From assembly GCF_006716765.1 (NCBI RefSeq), contig NZ_VFPO01000001.1:1426001-1490000 (forward strand): a stretch of DNA of 64,000 nt, written 5' to 3'. The notes beneath the pieces were generated by a model. It searched no databases. It saw nothing but the letters and a program-made list of their open reading frames with translations, and was not told where the DNA came from. Positions 18,642 through 27,992 of this stretch are shown here, piece after piece. Numbering within the stretch: the first letter of the stretch is position 1; every line of letters begins with the position of its first letter. This DNA is from Actinomadura hallensis. Lineage in GTDB: Bacteria > Actinomycetota > Actinomycetes > Streptosporangiales > Streptosporangiaceae. The translations under genes and the position numbers were made by a program.

Positions 18642-19835
18642 TCAGGACTTCAGGGCGGCTTCCAGTTGGTCCAGGGCCCAGTCGAGGTCGGTCTTCTCGA
18701 TGATCAGGGATGGGGCCAGGCGGAGGGTGGTCTCGTGGGTCTCCTTGGCCAGGACGCCGAGGTCCATGAGCCGCTCGCTGACCGGGCGGGCCTTGCCGTG
18801 CAGCTCGACGCCCGCCCACAGGCCGCGGCCGCGGACCTCGCGGACGAGGTCGCCCGGCAGCTCGGCGAGCCGCTGGTGCAGGTGCGCGCCGAGCCGGCGG
18901 GAGCGCTCCTGGTACTCGCCGGTCTTGATCATCGCCACGACCTCGCGGGCGATCGCGCAGGCGAGCGGGTTGCCGCCGAACGTCGAGCCGTGCTGGCCGG
19001 GCCTGAAGACGCCGAGGACGTCGGCGTCGGCGACGACCGCGGACACCGGCATGATGCCGCCGCCGAGCGCCTTGCCGAGGACGTAGACGTCGGGCACGAC
19101 GTCCTCGTGGTCGCAGGCGAACGTATCGCCGGTGCGGCCGAGACCGGTCTGGATCTCGTCGGCGATCATCAGCGTGCCGTTCGCGCTGCACAGGTCCCGG
19201 ACCTCGCGCAGGAACCCCGGCGGCGGGACCTTGACGCCGGCCTCGCCCTGGATCGGCTCGATCAGCACGCCGACCGTGGAGCCGTCCATCGCGGCCCGCA
19301 GCGCGGCGGCGTCCCCGTACGGAACGGTCCGGAAGCCCGGCGTGTAGGGGCCGTAGGAGTCCTTGGCGTCGGGGTCGGTGGAGAAGCTGATGATCGTGGT
19401 GGTGCGGCCGTGGAAGTTGCCCTCGAACGTGATGATGTTCGCCCGGTCGGCGGGGACGCCCTTGACCTCGTAACCCCACTTGCGGGCGGTCTTGATGGCG
19501 GTCTCGACGCCCTCGGCGCCGCTGTTCATCGGCAGGACCATGTCCTTGCCGCACAGCTCGGCCAGCTCGGCGGCGAACGGCCCGAAGTTGTCGTGGTCGA
19601 ACGCGCGGCTCACCAGCGTGACGCGGTCCATCTGCCGCTTGGCGGCCTCGGTGAGGCGGGGGTTGCGGTGACCGAAGTTGACCGCCGAGTACGCGGCCAG
19701 CATGTCCAGGTACCGGCGTCCCTCGACGTCGGTCAGCCACACCCCCTCGGCCTCGGCGACGACGATCGGGAGCGGGTGGTAGTTGTGCGCGCTGTGCCTG
19801 TCGGACAGCGCCCTCAGCTGGTCGGTCGGCCTCAC
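18642..19835 (-). CDS. rocD: Ornithine aminotransferase
   Basis: A 397-residue class III PLP aminotransferase that converts ornithine and 2-oxoglutarate to glutamate semialdehyde and glutamate. Diagnostic segments are FGHRNPRLTEAAKRQMD, NSGAEGVETAIKTARKWGY, MIADEIQTGLGRTG (PLP-binding Asp) and VLGKALGGGIMPVSA with the Schiff-base lysine. Length matches RocD. The start is GTG 19835. It is divergent from the Lrp/AsnC gene at 20008, separated by 172 bases, so ornithine or arginine catabolism under Lrp-type control is likely. Confidence 0.93.
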   Translation of the reverse strand: MRPTDQLRALSDRHSAHNYHPLPIVVAEAEGVWLTDVEGRRYLDMLAAYSAVNFGHRNPRLTEAAKRQMDRVTLVSRAFDHDNFGPFAAELAELCGKDMVLPMNSGAEGVETAIKTARKWGYEVKGVPADRANIITFEGNFHGRTTTIISFSTDPDAKDSYGPYTPGFRTVPYGDAAALRAAMDGSTVGVLIEPIQGEAGVKVPPPGFLREVRDLCSANGTLMIADEIQTGLGRTGDTFACDHEDVVPDVYVLGKALGGGIMPVSAVVADADVLGVFRPGQHGSTFGGNPLACAIAREVVAMIKTGEYQERSRRLGAHLHQRLAELPGDLVREVRGRGLWAGVELHGKARPVSERLMDLGVLAKETHETTLRLAPSLIIEKTDLDWALDQLEAALKS

Positions 19836-20007
19836 GACGCTCCTTCAACTCGGCCCGGTCGCCCTTGACCGGGCACAGCCGGAGCACCGGGCTCCGGCCC
19901 GGTGCCTGGGGAGGGCCGGGCGGATCAGGTGGCCGCCGGTCCACAGTCCAGCGTATGTTCGGGAACCAGCGGCGGACCATGGCGGAAACCGACTTCAGAG
20001 GTGCAGT

Positions 20008-20466
20008 TTGTTGCGTCTTGATGAGCTCGACCGGCGAATCGTTGCGCTGCTGCTGGAGGACGGGCGCGCCTCGTACGCGCAGATCGGCGACCGGGTCGGG
20101 CTGTCGGCGCCGGCGGTGAAGCGGCGCGTCGACCGGCTGCGCGCGGACGGCGTCATCAACGGCTTCGCCGCGGTCGTCGACCCGGCCTCGCTGGGCTGGA
20201 CCACCGAGGCGTTCATCGAGATCTTCTGCACGGGCGCGACGTCGCCGGAGGAGATCCACTCCAGCGTCCGCGGGCACCCGGAGGTCGTCGCCGCCTACAC
20301 GATCAGCGGTGACGCGAGCGCCCTCGTCCACGTGCGGACCCGCGACATCGGGCACCTGGAGCAGGTCCTCGAACGACTGCGCCGCGAGGACAACATCACC
20401 GCGACCAAGACCTCCATCGTGCTGTCGCGGCTGATCGGCCGCCCCACCGACGCTCCCGCCCGCTGA
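20008..20466 (+). CDS. Lrp/AsnC-family transcriptional regulator
   Basis: A protein of about 152 residues with an N-terminal helix-turn-helix (LDELDRRIVALLLEDGRASY, then LSAPAVKRRVDRLRADGVI) and a C-terminal RAM/AsnC ligand domain (VVAAYTISGDASALVHVRT). The start is an unusual TTG: either 20008 or 20011, with AGAGG at 19997-20001. It is divergent from rocD, which it probably regulates in response to an amino acid such as ornithine or arginine; this is inferred from position only. Confidence 0.85.
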   Translation: MLRLDELDRRIVALLLEDGRASYAQIGDRVGLSAPAVKRRVDRLRADGVINGFAAVVDPASLGWTTEAFIEIFCTGATSPEEIHSSVRGHPEVVAAYTISGDASALVHVRTRDIGHLEQVLERLRREDNITATKTSIVLSRLIGRPTDAPAR

Positions 20467-20497
20467 CCCGCGGTTACCGCCCAGTAGTCTTCCGGGC

Positions 20498-20980
20498 ATG
20501 GACTTCGCGACCGCTGATCTCATCGACGACTTCGGGGACGAGCTGCGCAGCTGCGAGACGCAGTTCCGGCACTACGGCGGCCGGGCGTCGTTCGCCGGGC
20601 CGGTGGCGACCGTGCGCTGCCACCGCGACAACGGGCTGGTGAAGAAGCTCATGAACACGCCCGGGGAGGGCCGGGTGCTGGTCGTGGACGGCGGCGGCTC
20701 GCTGGCGTCCGCGCTCATGGGCGACATGATCGCGGCGGCGGCCGTGGCGAACGGCTGGGCCGGCGCGGTCATCTACGGCGCGGTCCGGGACGTGGGGGCG
20801 CTGCGGGAGCTGGACCTCGGCGTGAAGGCCCTGGGCTCCAATCCCCGCAAGAGCGCCAAGGACGGCGCCGGCGAGGTGGACGTGCCGGTCGCGTTCGGCG
20901 GGGTGGAGTTCCGTCCGGGCGACTGGCTCTACAGCGACGAGGACGGCATCGTCCTCGCGGAACGGGAGTTGCCGGTGTGA
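20498..20980 (+). CDS. rraA: RraA-family protein
   Basis: A 160-residue RraA-like trimer-forming protein. Members act either as inhibitors of RNase E or as class II aldolases for 4-hydroxy-4-methyl-2-oxoglutarate. The signature GAVIYGAVRDVGALRELDLG and the following SNPRKSAKDGAGE carry the conserved Asp and Arg of the aldolase-type site. Which role applies cannot be told from sequence. TAGTCT (20485-20490) lies 7 bases before ATG, the leaderless pattern. Confidence 0.85.
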   Translation: MDFATADLIDDFGDELRSCETQFRHYGGRASFAGPVATVRCHRDNGLVKKLMNTPGEGRVLVVDGGGSLASALMGDMIAAAAVANGWAGAVIYGAVRDVGALRELDLGVKALGSNPRKSAKDGAGEVDVPVAFGGVEFRPGDWLYSDEDGIVLAERELPV

Positions 20981-21062
20981 CGTGGGCGCGCCGTCTGACA
21001 TGCCAGGGCAAACCATGCAAACTCGGCTAACTCGGCCGTAGTCGGGTCGAATCCCCTCCGAC

Positions 21063-21269
21063 GTGTACCGGCTGCGGGCCGCCGCACCCCGCGGCTGGAC
21101 CGTCCGGCTCCCCAACGAGCTCGCCGCCGCCGAGGCGGGCGGCGTCACGAGGGCCGAGGTGTGGGCGAAGGCCGGGCAGGGCGCCGACCGCCGCGGGGAC
21201 CTGCGGCTGACGGCCACCTCCGAGAGCGACGCGTCGAAGTCCGACTCCGGGACGTGCCGTCTGCGCTGA
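21063..21269 (+). CDS. Small hypothetical protein or gene remnant
   Basis: A 68-residue frame beginning at GTG. Nearly every codon ends in G or C, which supports real coding. It has an amphipathic helix-rich middle (LPNELAAAEAGGVTRAEVW) and a polar, Ser/Asp-rich end. No family recognised. It lacks a clear ribosome binding site, so it may be a decayed 3' piece of a larger gene. Confidence 0.35.
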   Translation: MYRLRAAAPRGWTVRLPNELAAAEAGGVTRAEVWAKAGQGADRRGDLRLTATSESDASKSDSGTCRLR

Positions 21270-21444
21270 CCGGTGCGCGTCTTGGGCGGCCGCCCTGGCA
21301 GGCGCCCGTCCATGACGCCCGTCCATGACGCCCGTGCGCGGCGGCCGGTTCACCCGGCGGACGTAATGCCCGGCGAAAACTTCGTTGCCGTTTTCAAGGT
21401 CATGACGTCCCGCTGGCGGGCATCCCGGCGGGTACGTAGCCCCT

Positions 21445-22662
21445 GTGATGATCTTGAGTCGTTCGCTCCGGGGCGGGCTCGCGGTCCTCGCGGCGGGCGT
21501 CCCGCCGGCCGTGCCGGGCGCCGTCCTCGCGGCGCCGGACCGGGCGGCCGCCGCCCCGGCCGCCGCGTCCTCCGCGGCCGTGAACCTGCGCGACTTCGAC
21601 CTGCGCCGCGGCCCCGACCGCGCCGCGCCGATCCGGGCGCTCGACGGGAGGCTCGACCGCGGCGACGCCGACGCGGTGCTCCGCTCGTCCGGCCAGAAGA
21701 AGCTCCGCGGCGGCTGCGGCAAGGCGGCCGCCGTCCCCTCCGGCGCGCTCGTGCACTGCTTCGACGCGGCCGACTCCGCCGCCACGGACTGGATCCCGCA
21801 AGGCGTCACGACCGTCTCGGACGCCGTGGAGAGCGAGCGCCTGCCGGGCGGCGGCCGTCCCATCCTCGTGTCCTGGCACGACAGCGGACGCGTCAGGGTG
21901 ACGTTCGTCGACCCCGACCGGCGCACCTACCGGCACGTCCTCCTCGTCCACCCGACGATGAAGGGCAACAAGCCCACCTACACCGACATCGACATCCACG
22001 CCGGGGGCATCGCCTGGTACGGCGACAGGCTGTACGTCGCCGACACCCGCCACGGCCTCCGCGAGTTCGACACCCGCCACATCTACGACCTGCACAAGAG
22101 CAAGGCGGGCACCACCGCCGACACCGGGCGGGCAGGGCTCCACGGCGGGAAGTACCACGGCCACGGCTACCGCTACGTGATGCCCCAGACGGGGAGCTGG
22201 CGTTTCGTCCGCGGCCCGACCGCCCGCAGATGCGGCGGCAGCGGCCCGCCGCGCATGTCCTGGATCGCCATCGACCGCACCACCTGGCACCACGCCCTCA
22301 TCGGCGGCGAATGGTGCCGCCCCAAGGAGCCGCGCGGCCGCATCGTGACCTGGCCTGTGCGGGCGTTGTCCGGCACCCGGCCCGTCCGAGCCGACTGGGC
22401 GGCGACGCTCCCCGCCGACCGGATCCAGGGCGCGGTCAGGGCGAACGGCCAATGGTGGTTCACCCAAGGACGCGGCAAACAGCGGGGACGGCTCCTCACG
22501 ACCCGCCGCGACTGGTGGGACTGGGGTCGCGTCACGTCGAGCCCCGCCTCCCACGGCCCCGAGGACCTGTCCTGCCACCGCGGACAGCACCGCGTCTGGA
22601 CGGTCGCCGAATACGCCAAGAAGCGGGCGCTGTGGAGCTTCCCCGCCGCCCCCTGCCGCTGA
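21445..22662 (+). CDS. Secreted hypothetical protein, beta-propeller-like
   Basis: A 405-residue protein with an N-terminal signal sequence (basic LSRSLRGG, hydrophobic core, Ala-rich cleavage region near 30-40). The mature part has repeated segments such as PILVSWHDSGRVRVTF, AWYGDRLYVADTRHGLREFD and GRIVTWPV, suggestive of a beta-propeller, and several cysteines that could form disulphides. No catalytic motif is recognised. GTG 21445 lies 6 bases after TACGTA (21433-21438), an imperfect leaderless signal. Its stop converges with the giant gene 7 bases away. Confidence 0.65.
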   Translation: MMILSRSLRGGLAVLAAGVPPAVPGAVLAAPDRAAAAPAAASSAAVNLRDFDLRRGPDRAAPIRALDGRLDRGDADAVLRSSGQKKLRGGCGKAAAVPSGALVHCFDAADSAATDWIPQGVTTVSDAVESERLPGGGRPILVSWHDSGRVRVTFVDPDRRTYRHVLLVHPTMKGNKPTYTDIDIHAGGIAWYGDRLYVADTRHGLREFDTRHIYDLHKSKAGTTADTGRAGLHGGKYHGHGYRYVMPQTGSWRFVRGPTARRCGGSGPPRMSWIAIDRTTWHHALIGGEWCRPKEPRGRIVTWPVRALSGTRPVRADWAATLPADRIQGAVRANGQWWFTQGRGKQRGRLLTTRRDWWDWGRVTSSPASHGPEDLSCHRGQHRVWTVAEYAKKRALWSFPAAPCR

Positions 22663-22669
22663 CCCGCCG

Positions 22670-25600
22670 TCACATGGCCGAGGGCGGGGACGGCGACACG
22701 TCCGCCACCTGGATGATGCGCTGACGCCTCCGATGGACCAGCACGCCGCGTCCGGGCACCCCGGGCCTGGACGGCGGCCGCGCCTCGTACAGCCGAGTCT
22801 CTTCGCCGTACCGGGTCCCCAGGAGCAGAGCGGGCGCGCCGAGTTCGTGCAGCGTGGACACCATGGGATCCAGGGGCTGGTCGAGAACGGTGATCAGCCT
22901 CGTCAGCACCAGGTGAATCCGGCCGCCCGGCGAGGTGAGCAGGTCGAGGGGGAGCGTCCGCAGCGGATCGTCGTCCAGGTCGCGGTCGATCACGAACAGG
23001 AAGACCTCGCCGTCCGGAGGGTCGATCCGCAGGCGGGCCGCGGTCTCGCGGAACGCCTCGGCCGAATCGGTGTACCCGACGCCGGGGCCCATGGCCTCGG
23101 TGAGCCCGCGCTCCTCGGCGAGCGACAGAAGGATCTGGTGCGCGTCGAAGACATGGACCCGCGGCTCCGCGCCGCCGTCCCGCGCCGTGATGCCGTCGAT
23201 GAGCAACCGCACGGTGTTCGCACGTCCCGACGAGGGAGGTCCGGCGATCAGCAGATGCGGATCGGCGTCGAAGTCGACATAGACCGGTTCGTGTGCGCCC
23301 CCTCCGACCCCGATCGGTATCCGCCGGCCGTCGCTCGTGGGCAACTCGCTCACATGGACGCGCGCCGGCAGGTCCGGCGTCGGTCTGTCAGGGACCTCGG
23401 GGAACTCCCTGAGCCTGCGGTAATGGTGGGTGAAGTCGGGATCGAATCTGCGGAGGCCGATCAGCTGGCCGTCGTCGACGCAGACGATCACGACCGGGTC
23501 CTCCCCGTGTTCCTGCACCAACGACCGGAGCCGCTCGGGGAAGATCGCCTCGCCCGAAGCCCCGGCCGGGCCGACGGACTCGCGGGTCATGTGGAGGAGC
23601 AAAACCCCGCCGCGGCTCTCCCTGAAGAGGTCGCCCATGGTCTTTCCGGGCTCGTCCGCGACGTGGCAGAGCCAGTCCACGGTGGCCTCGCGCACCTCGC
23701 CGTGCGCCAGGACGTCCCTGTCGGCGAGCATGCGCCCATACTCCTCCGCCAGCATGGCGATCCGCGTCATGTCCGTCCCCTCGTACACCAGGTGACGGGG
23801 CCAGTGCTCCTCCGGCCGCCCGGTTCTGGTCTCCCGGACGCGGAGCCGCTGGAGGATCTCCATGACGGCGGGATCCTTTGTCGCCCCGATACGCCGCGTG
23901 CCCGCCCGCAGCGCGTTGAGCCATGTGAACCGGTCCCGGAACTCGGGGACAGCCGCTGCAACCTGCCGCAGGTCGGCCGGGTCCCCGGTGAGAACGACCA
24001 GCGCGGCGTCGTGTCCCTCGTCCATCGCCCCGATCAGGCGCCGGACCGTCTCGGGACGGAGGTAGCCGGGATCCGGGTCTTGTCCGCGGGGCTCACGGAC
24101 GAGGAGGACGCTGCCGTCACTGGCGCGGAACATGTTGGCGAGGACGTTGTCGGGGTCGGGGTCGTCGCCCATGGGCGCTCCGGAGGAGGTCAGCGAAACG
24201 AGGTTTCCCCGCGACAGGATCCCCAGTTCGGCGAGCATGCCCCCGTACAGCCGCGCCACCGTGGTCGTCTCCGGCTCGCAGGGGCCCGGAACGACGAGAT
24301 GGCGATGGGGGGCGATCTGCCCCGCGCGCATGTTCCTGAGCTGCGTTCCGAGTATCTCCAACAGGGCCGCCTTCACCTGCCGGCGGTCGATCGCCTCGTA
24401 CTCGTGGTCTTCCGTCGTCTCCAGATACGGCACCCTCGCGTCGAGTTCGGCGATCATGCGTTCGAGGGCGGCCGCCTCCCTGTCGCGCTCCTCGGCGGGA
24501 CGCGGCGGAACCCGCCCCCGGAGACGGGTCCGCCGAACGAAGTCATCGATCGCGGGAGCCGCCGGATCCGGGGCAGGGGTGAAGCGGCGGGGCTCGCCGC
24601 CGTCCGCCCGAAGGTAGGCGGTGTTCTCGTCCGGGAAGGGAAGGTCGGCCTGCCCGAGGACCTGCTGCAGAACGGCGGGCGGCAGGCGGCTCGCCACCGC
24701 CCGCCAGCCGAGGAGCGGCAGGAACCGCTGCCATATCGCGTTGTCCACGACGATGGAGGTGGAGAGGAGGAGCCGGACACCGAGTCCCTGGCCGCTTTGT
24801 GCCAGCGAGAGCAGCGTCTCGACCAATTCGCGCTTCTCGGAGACGAACGTCAGCGACACGTCCGCGAACACGACGAGCCCCGGGGCGTCGGCGGGGCGCG
24901 CGGACCTGTTCTCCAGTTCCCCCGCCAGATGGTCGACGAACCGCTGGACGGCCTCCGGCCGTCCGAGCATCTCGTCATCGGAGAACGCGACGTGCGGAAG
25001 GTCGAGCGGTGCGCCGAGCGGGTGCCGGCGCAGCCCCGCGAAGGCGAAGTTGAGGTCCCCGGGCGAGTAGTTCCACGCGAGCGCGAGCGCGATGTTGCGG
25101 ACGATGTGCTGCCGGGCTTCGGTCTCGCCCACGATCAGCCCGTGCGGAGTGCCCCCCGCAATGTCGAGCGGGTAGAGCGTGACGACGTTCCCGTCCGGGT
25201 CGTATCCGATCGCGGGGGCGCGCGGCTCGGACGGCGGACGCGCCCACGTCTCCTCGAACATCCCGCTCGTTCCCCCACGGTTCAACCGGAGCACGTCGAA
25301 CCTCGGGACGACGGCCGGGGGCGGGGCGGGCTCGGGAGCCGGTGACGGCTCGGCCGGTGGGGGTGCGGCGTCGCCGGGCCGGGGAAGCTTGCGCGGCCGG
25401 GGGCCCTGGAGCATGCGCTCCACGGTGGGGCCGACCGCGTCGAGGGAGATGTGCGCAGGCCGGAAACCCGGATACCGGACCTCGCCCGGCTGGTGGAAGA
25501 AGGCCGAACCCGGCCCCGCCGCGCCGGGGATGCCCATCTGCCACGCCAGTTGGCGGCCGATCCGCGGCGGCAGGGCCGCGTTGTATGAGCAGAAAATGAA

Positions 25601-27673
25601 CCGGATGCCGTGGGCGCGGTGCTCCTCGCCGATGGCCGCGATGGGCTCGATCAGGTCGGGTCGCATCTCCAGCAGCGGACCGGCGTTGTCGATGAGGACG
25701 ATCAGGGCGGGCAGCGGTTCGAGTGCGGCGCCCCCGGCGACGGCGGCCCGGTAGTCGTCCCAGCTCGGCATCCCGGCGTCACGGACGACGGCTTCGCGGC
25801 GCCTCCGCTCGGTTTCGAGGACGGCCGGGAACCAGGTGAACACCGGGGAGTCCGCCGAGGTGGGGTGGGCGGCGGCCACGACGTGGGGGAGGGTCCTCAG
25901 CCCGGCGTAGGGCGCACCGCCGGAGAAGTCGGTGAGCGCGAAGGTGACGACGCTCGGGGAATGTCTGAGCGCGAGGCCGAACACGAGCGTCCGCAACAGC
26001 GCGTCGCGTGACGGCAGATCACCGGTGATCAGGCCGTACGGTCCGTAGTCGCTGGGGGCCAGTACGTCGACCTGCACGGTGCCCAGGCCGTCGTCCACGC
26101 CGATGGGCACGGGACCGAGAGGGCGGTCCCAGTCCTCGCCGATCAGTTCATCGACCGATGCGCCCTGGATGTCCAGAAGGCTCGGGGGACCCGGCGAGGG
26201 TGCGGGGGTTTCGAGTGATGCGCCCTGGATGTCCGCAAAGCCCGGAGGATCCGGGGGCGCAGGGGCGAGGTGGGTGCGGGTCTCGGGGGTGAGGAGGGCG
26301 AAGTGGTCGGTGTCGGCGGTGAGGGTGACCGGGCCGCCCTCGGCGGGCAGGAGGGCGCGGAAGGTCTCGGCCGCCGTCCCGGCGCGGCGTTCGATCTCGG
26401 CGGAGACGGCTTCGAGGACGCGGCGGGTGTGCTGGGCCTCCGGGCGCGGGAGGGTGTCGAGGAGGGCCTCGCGGGCACCGGGCACGAACTCGTAGCGGAC
26501 GCCGCCGGCGGGGCGCAGGAGGCCGCTCAGCAGGACCTCGGCGAGCTGTCCGGGGCCGGAGCGGCCGAGGACGCGGTGCTGGATGAGCCGCATGACCGGC
26601 AGGGACGGGACGGACACGGCGACGTGCGCGGCGAGTTCGGCGGCGGCCGGGGACGCGGTGGTGAGGAAGCGGCGGACGCGTTCGGCGACCGGCAGTCGGC
26701 GTTCGCGTTCGGGCGGGGCCGACCGGCGCGGGCGGGCCGGCAGCGTCGTGACGGCCGCGGGCTGCGGTTCCGCCCCCGACACCAGGCGGGCCCACGCGCC
26801 GAACCAGCGGGGCGCCACCTCCAGGACGGGCACGGGCACGCCGGGGGCCACCGCGCCGTCGTGCGGGGTGAAGTGCAGATCGGTGTTGGGCGCGCCGGGC
26901 CGGGGAAGCACGGCGCGACCGGGGGAGGCCGGGGCGGCGGTGCGCCTCCAGAGGTGCTCGGCGAGGGGCTGGAGGATCGCGGTCGGCCCTGCGTGGGCCC
27001 AGCGCCGCACGGCCCGCGCGGCGCGTCCGTCCCACCAGTGCGGGCCGGAGCAGTCGCTGAGGACGAGCACGGCCCGGCGGCCCGACGGGTCCAGGAGCGT
27101 GCCGGGGTCCTGGGGCGGCGCGCCGGGCGCCGAGGTGAGGTGCCCGCTTGGGTGGAGGTAGCTGACATGGACGTCCTGGAAGGCGCCCTGTCGCAGCAGG
27201 GTCTCCGTCAGTTCCCGTGCAAGGGGCCGCCAGAGCCGCATGGTGAGGCCGGTGTCGACGACCAGGGCGAGGCTGAGCCAGCGTTCCGGTGACGGGACGA
27301 GGACGGGCGTCCACAGACCGGTGTCCGCGATCCGCTCGGCGGTGGCGTCCTCGTCCATCTCGGTGCGGTGCCAGGACGGGACGCGGCGTTTCAGCGGCCG
27401 CAGCGCCCGCTGCACGCCGAGCGGGTCCGCCAGCATCGGCGCGGTCGGGACGAGGACCTCGGCGGCCTCCCCGGCGCCCGGTCCGGCGGCGGGGGCGGGG
27501 CTCGGAGGCGGCACGGTGAGCGGCACGGACGGCGCCGTCGGCGCCTCCGCCTCCTGCGGCGGGGTCGCCGGGCCGGGCTCGGAGCCGGTCTCCTCCGGTC
27601 GTTGCCCTTGCGCGGCGTGTCGCACGCGACCGGCCGCGGGACCGTGCGACCCTGCCGGGTCAGCAGCCGCCAC
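22670..27673 (-). CDS. Giant SAV_2336-type protein with five degenerate P-loop domains (FtsK/EccC-like and CbxX-like)
   Basis: A 1667-residue protein. Residues 1-80 are Pro/Ala-rich. Residues 85-300 match the SAV_2336 N-terminal (vWA-like) module, for example WLSLALVVDTGLTMRLW and AVLVLSDCSGPHWW; 325-445 is helical. Two DIQGAS repeats (481-486, 501-506) lead into an EccC-like FtsK domain (about 515-750), a second (about 820-1035), two CbxX/EccA-like AAA+ domains (about 1090-1250 and 1290-1425) and a third FtsK-like domain (about 1435-1660). Every Walker A position is ruined: GDLPSRDA (551), GETEARQH (849), GPCEPETTT (1130), EGTDMTRIA (1298) and GPPSSGRAN (1478). None keeps GK[ST]. It looks like a scaffold built from inactive NTPase folds, in a Trypco1/trypsin neighbourhood typical of proposed conflict systems. 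Start GTG 27673 is uncertain. Confidence 0.75.
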   Translation of the reverse strand: MAAADPAGSHGPAAGRVRHAAQGQRPEETGSEPGPATPPQEAEAPTAPSVPLTVPPPSPAPAAGPGAGEAAEVLVPTAPMLADPLGVQRALRPLKRRVPSWHRTEMDEDATAERIADTGLWTPVLVPSPERWLSLALVVDTGLTMRLWRPLARELTETLLRQGAFQDVHVSYLHPSGHLTSAPGAPPQDPGTLLDPSGRRAVLVLSDCSGPHWWDGRAARAVRRWAHAGPTAILQPLAEHLWRRTAAPASPGRAVLPRPGAPNTDLHFTPHDGAVAPGVPVPVLEVAPRWFGAWARLVSGAEPQPAAVTTLPARPRRSAPPERERRLPVAERVRRFLTTASPAAAELAAHVAVSVPSLPVMRLIQHRVLGRSGPGQLAEVLLSGLLRPAGGVRYEFVPGAREALLDTLPRPEAQHTRRVLEAVSAEIERRAGTAAETFRALLPAEGGPVTLTADTDHFALLTPETRTHLAPAPPDPPGFADIQGASLETPAPSPGPPSLLDIQGASVDELIGEDWDRPLGPVPIGVDDGLGTVQVDVLAPSDYGPYGLITGDLPSRDALLRTLVFGLALRHSPSVVTFALTDFSGGAPYAGLRTLPHVVAAAHPTSADSPVFTWFPAVLETERRRREAVVRDAGMPSWDDYRAAVAGGAALEPLPALIVLIDNAGPLLEMRPDLIEPIAAIGEEHRAHGIRFIFCSYNAALPPRIGRQLAWQMGIPGAAGPGSAFFHQPGEVRYPGFRPAHISLDAVGPTVERMLQGPRPRKLPRPGDAAPPPAEPSPAPEPAPPPAVVPRFDVLRLNRGGTSGMFEETWARPPSEPRAPAIGYDPDGNVVTLYPLDIAGGTPHGLIVGETEARQHIVRNIALALAWNYSPGDLNFAFAGLRRHPLGAPLDLPHVAFSDDEMLGRPEAVQRFVDHLAGELENRSARPADAPGLVVFADVSLTFVSEKRELVETLLSLAQSGQGLGVRLLLSTSIVVDNAIWQRFLPLLGWRAVASRLPPAVLQQVLGQADLPFPDENTAYLRADGGEPRRFTPAPDPAAPAIDDFVRRTRLRGRVPPRPAEERDREAAALERMIAELDARVPYLETTEDHEYEAIDRRQVKAALLEILGTQLRNMRAGQIAPHRHLVVPGPCEPETTTVARLYGGMLAELGILSRGNLVSLTSSGAPMGDDPDPDNVLANMFRASDGSVLLVREPRGQDPDPGYLRPETVRRLIGAMDEGHDAALVVLTGDPADLRQVAAAVPEFRDRFTWLNALRAGTRRIGATKDPAVMEILQRLRVRETRTGRPEEHWPRHLVYEGTDMTRIAMLAEEYGRMLADRDVLAHGEVREATVDWLCHVADEPGKTMGDLFRESRGGVLLLHMTRESVGPAGASGEAIFPERLRSLVQEHGEDPVVIVCVDDGQLIGLRRFDPDFTHHYRRLREFPEVPDRPTPDLPARVHVSELPTSDGRRIPIGVGGGAHEPVYVDFDADPHLLIAGPPSSGRANTVRLLIDGITARDGGAEPRVHVFDAHQILLSLAEERGLTEAMGPGVGYTDSAEAFRETAARLRIDPPDGEVFLFVIDRDLDDDPLRTLPLDLLTSPGGRIHLVLTRLITVLDQPLDPMVSTLHELGAPALLLGTRYGEETRLYEARPPSRPGVPGRGVLVHRRRQRIIQVADVSPSPPSAM

Positions 27674-27737
27674 CGGTGATGGGCCTGGTCGCGGCGGATC
27701 GAGTCGGGCCGCAGCCGCTCCACGTCCCGCACGACCA

Positions 27738-27992
27738 GGGGAACCCGATCCGCGCCTCGTCCATCCCGTGGACGGTGTGCGCGCAGGTCAGCAGCCGGTT
27801 CCCGGTGACGAGGAACGCGGCGCCGAGCTTGCCGCCCCCGGACGGCCGACCCAGGCCCGCCACTGCCAGTCCACGATGCGACTACGCTCCGCCCCCCGTG
27901 GACCTCCGGCGTGCGATGAGGCGGCGCCTTCCGTCGTCGCTCGTGCCTCGCTCCTCGGTCCAGGCGCCGCCGCGCGCCTCCGGCCCACTCAT
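27738..27992 (-). pseudogene. Broken trypsin-like serine peptidase gene
   Basis: An ATG at 27992 overlaps the Trypco1 stop by 4 bases, but that frame stops after about 37 codons. Another frame gives IVDWQWRAWVGRP, the usual start of effector-type trypsin proteins. A third gives GGGKLGAAFLVTGNRLLTCAHTV, holding the catalytic histidine region (TCAH). Homology ends at GMDEARIGFP near 27738. The Asp and Ser parts of the triad are missing, and the giant gene starts 65 bases later. So at least one frameshift and a large 3' deletion have removed the protease that normally accompanies Trypco1. Confidence 0.7.

Noticed and set aside
21038..21062. tRNA-like T-arm (GGGTCGAATCCC) before the small gene
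   Set aside because: The T-stem pairs poorly, the loop lacks the first T, and no acceptor or anticodon arm can be built upstream.
22733..25345. 870-codon open frame antisense to the giant gene
   Set aside because: Shadow frame; the minus-strand frame shows recognisable FtsK- and CbxX-like motifs while this one shows none.
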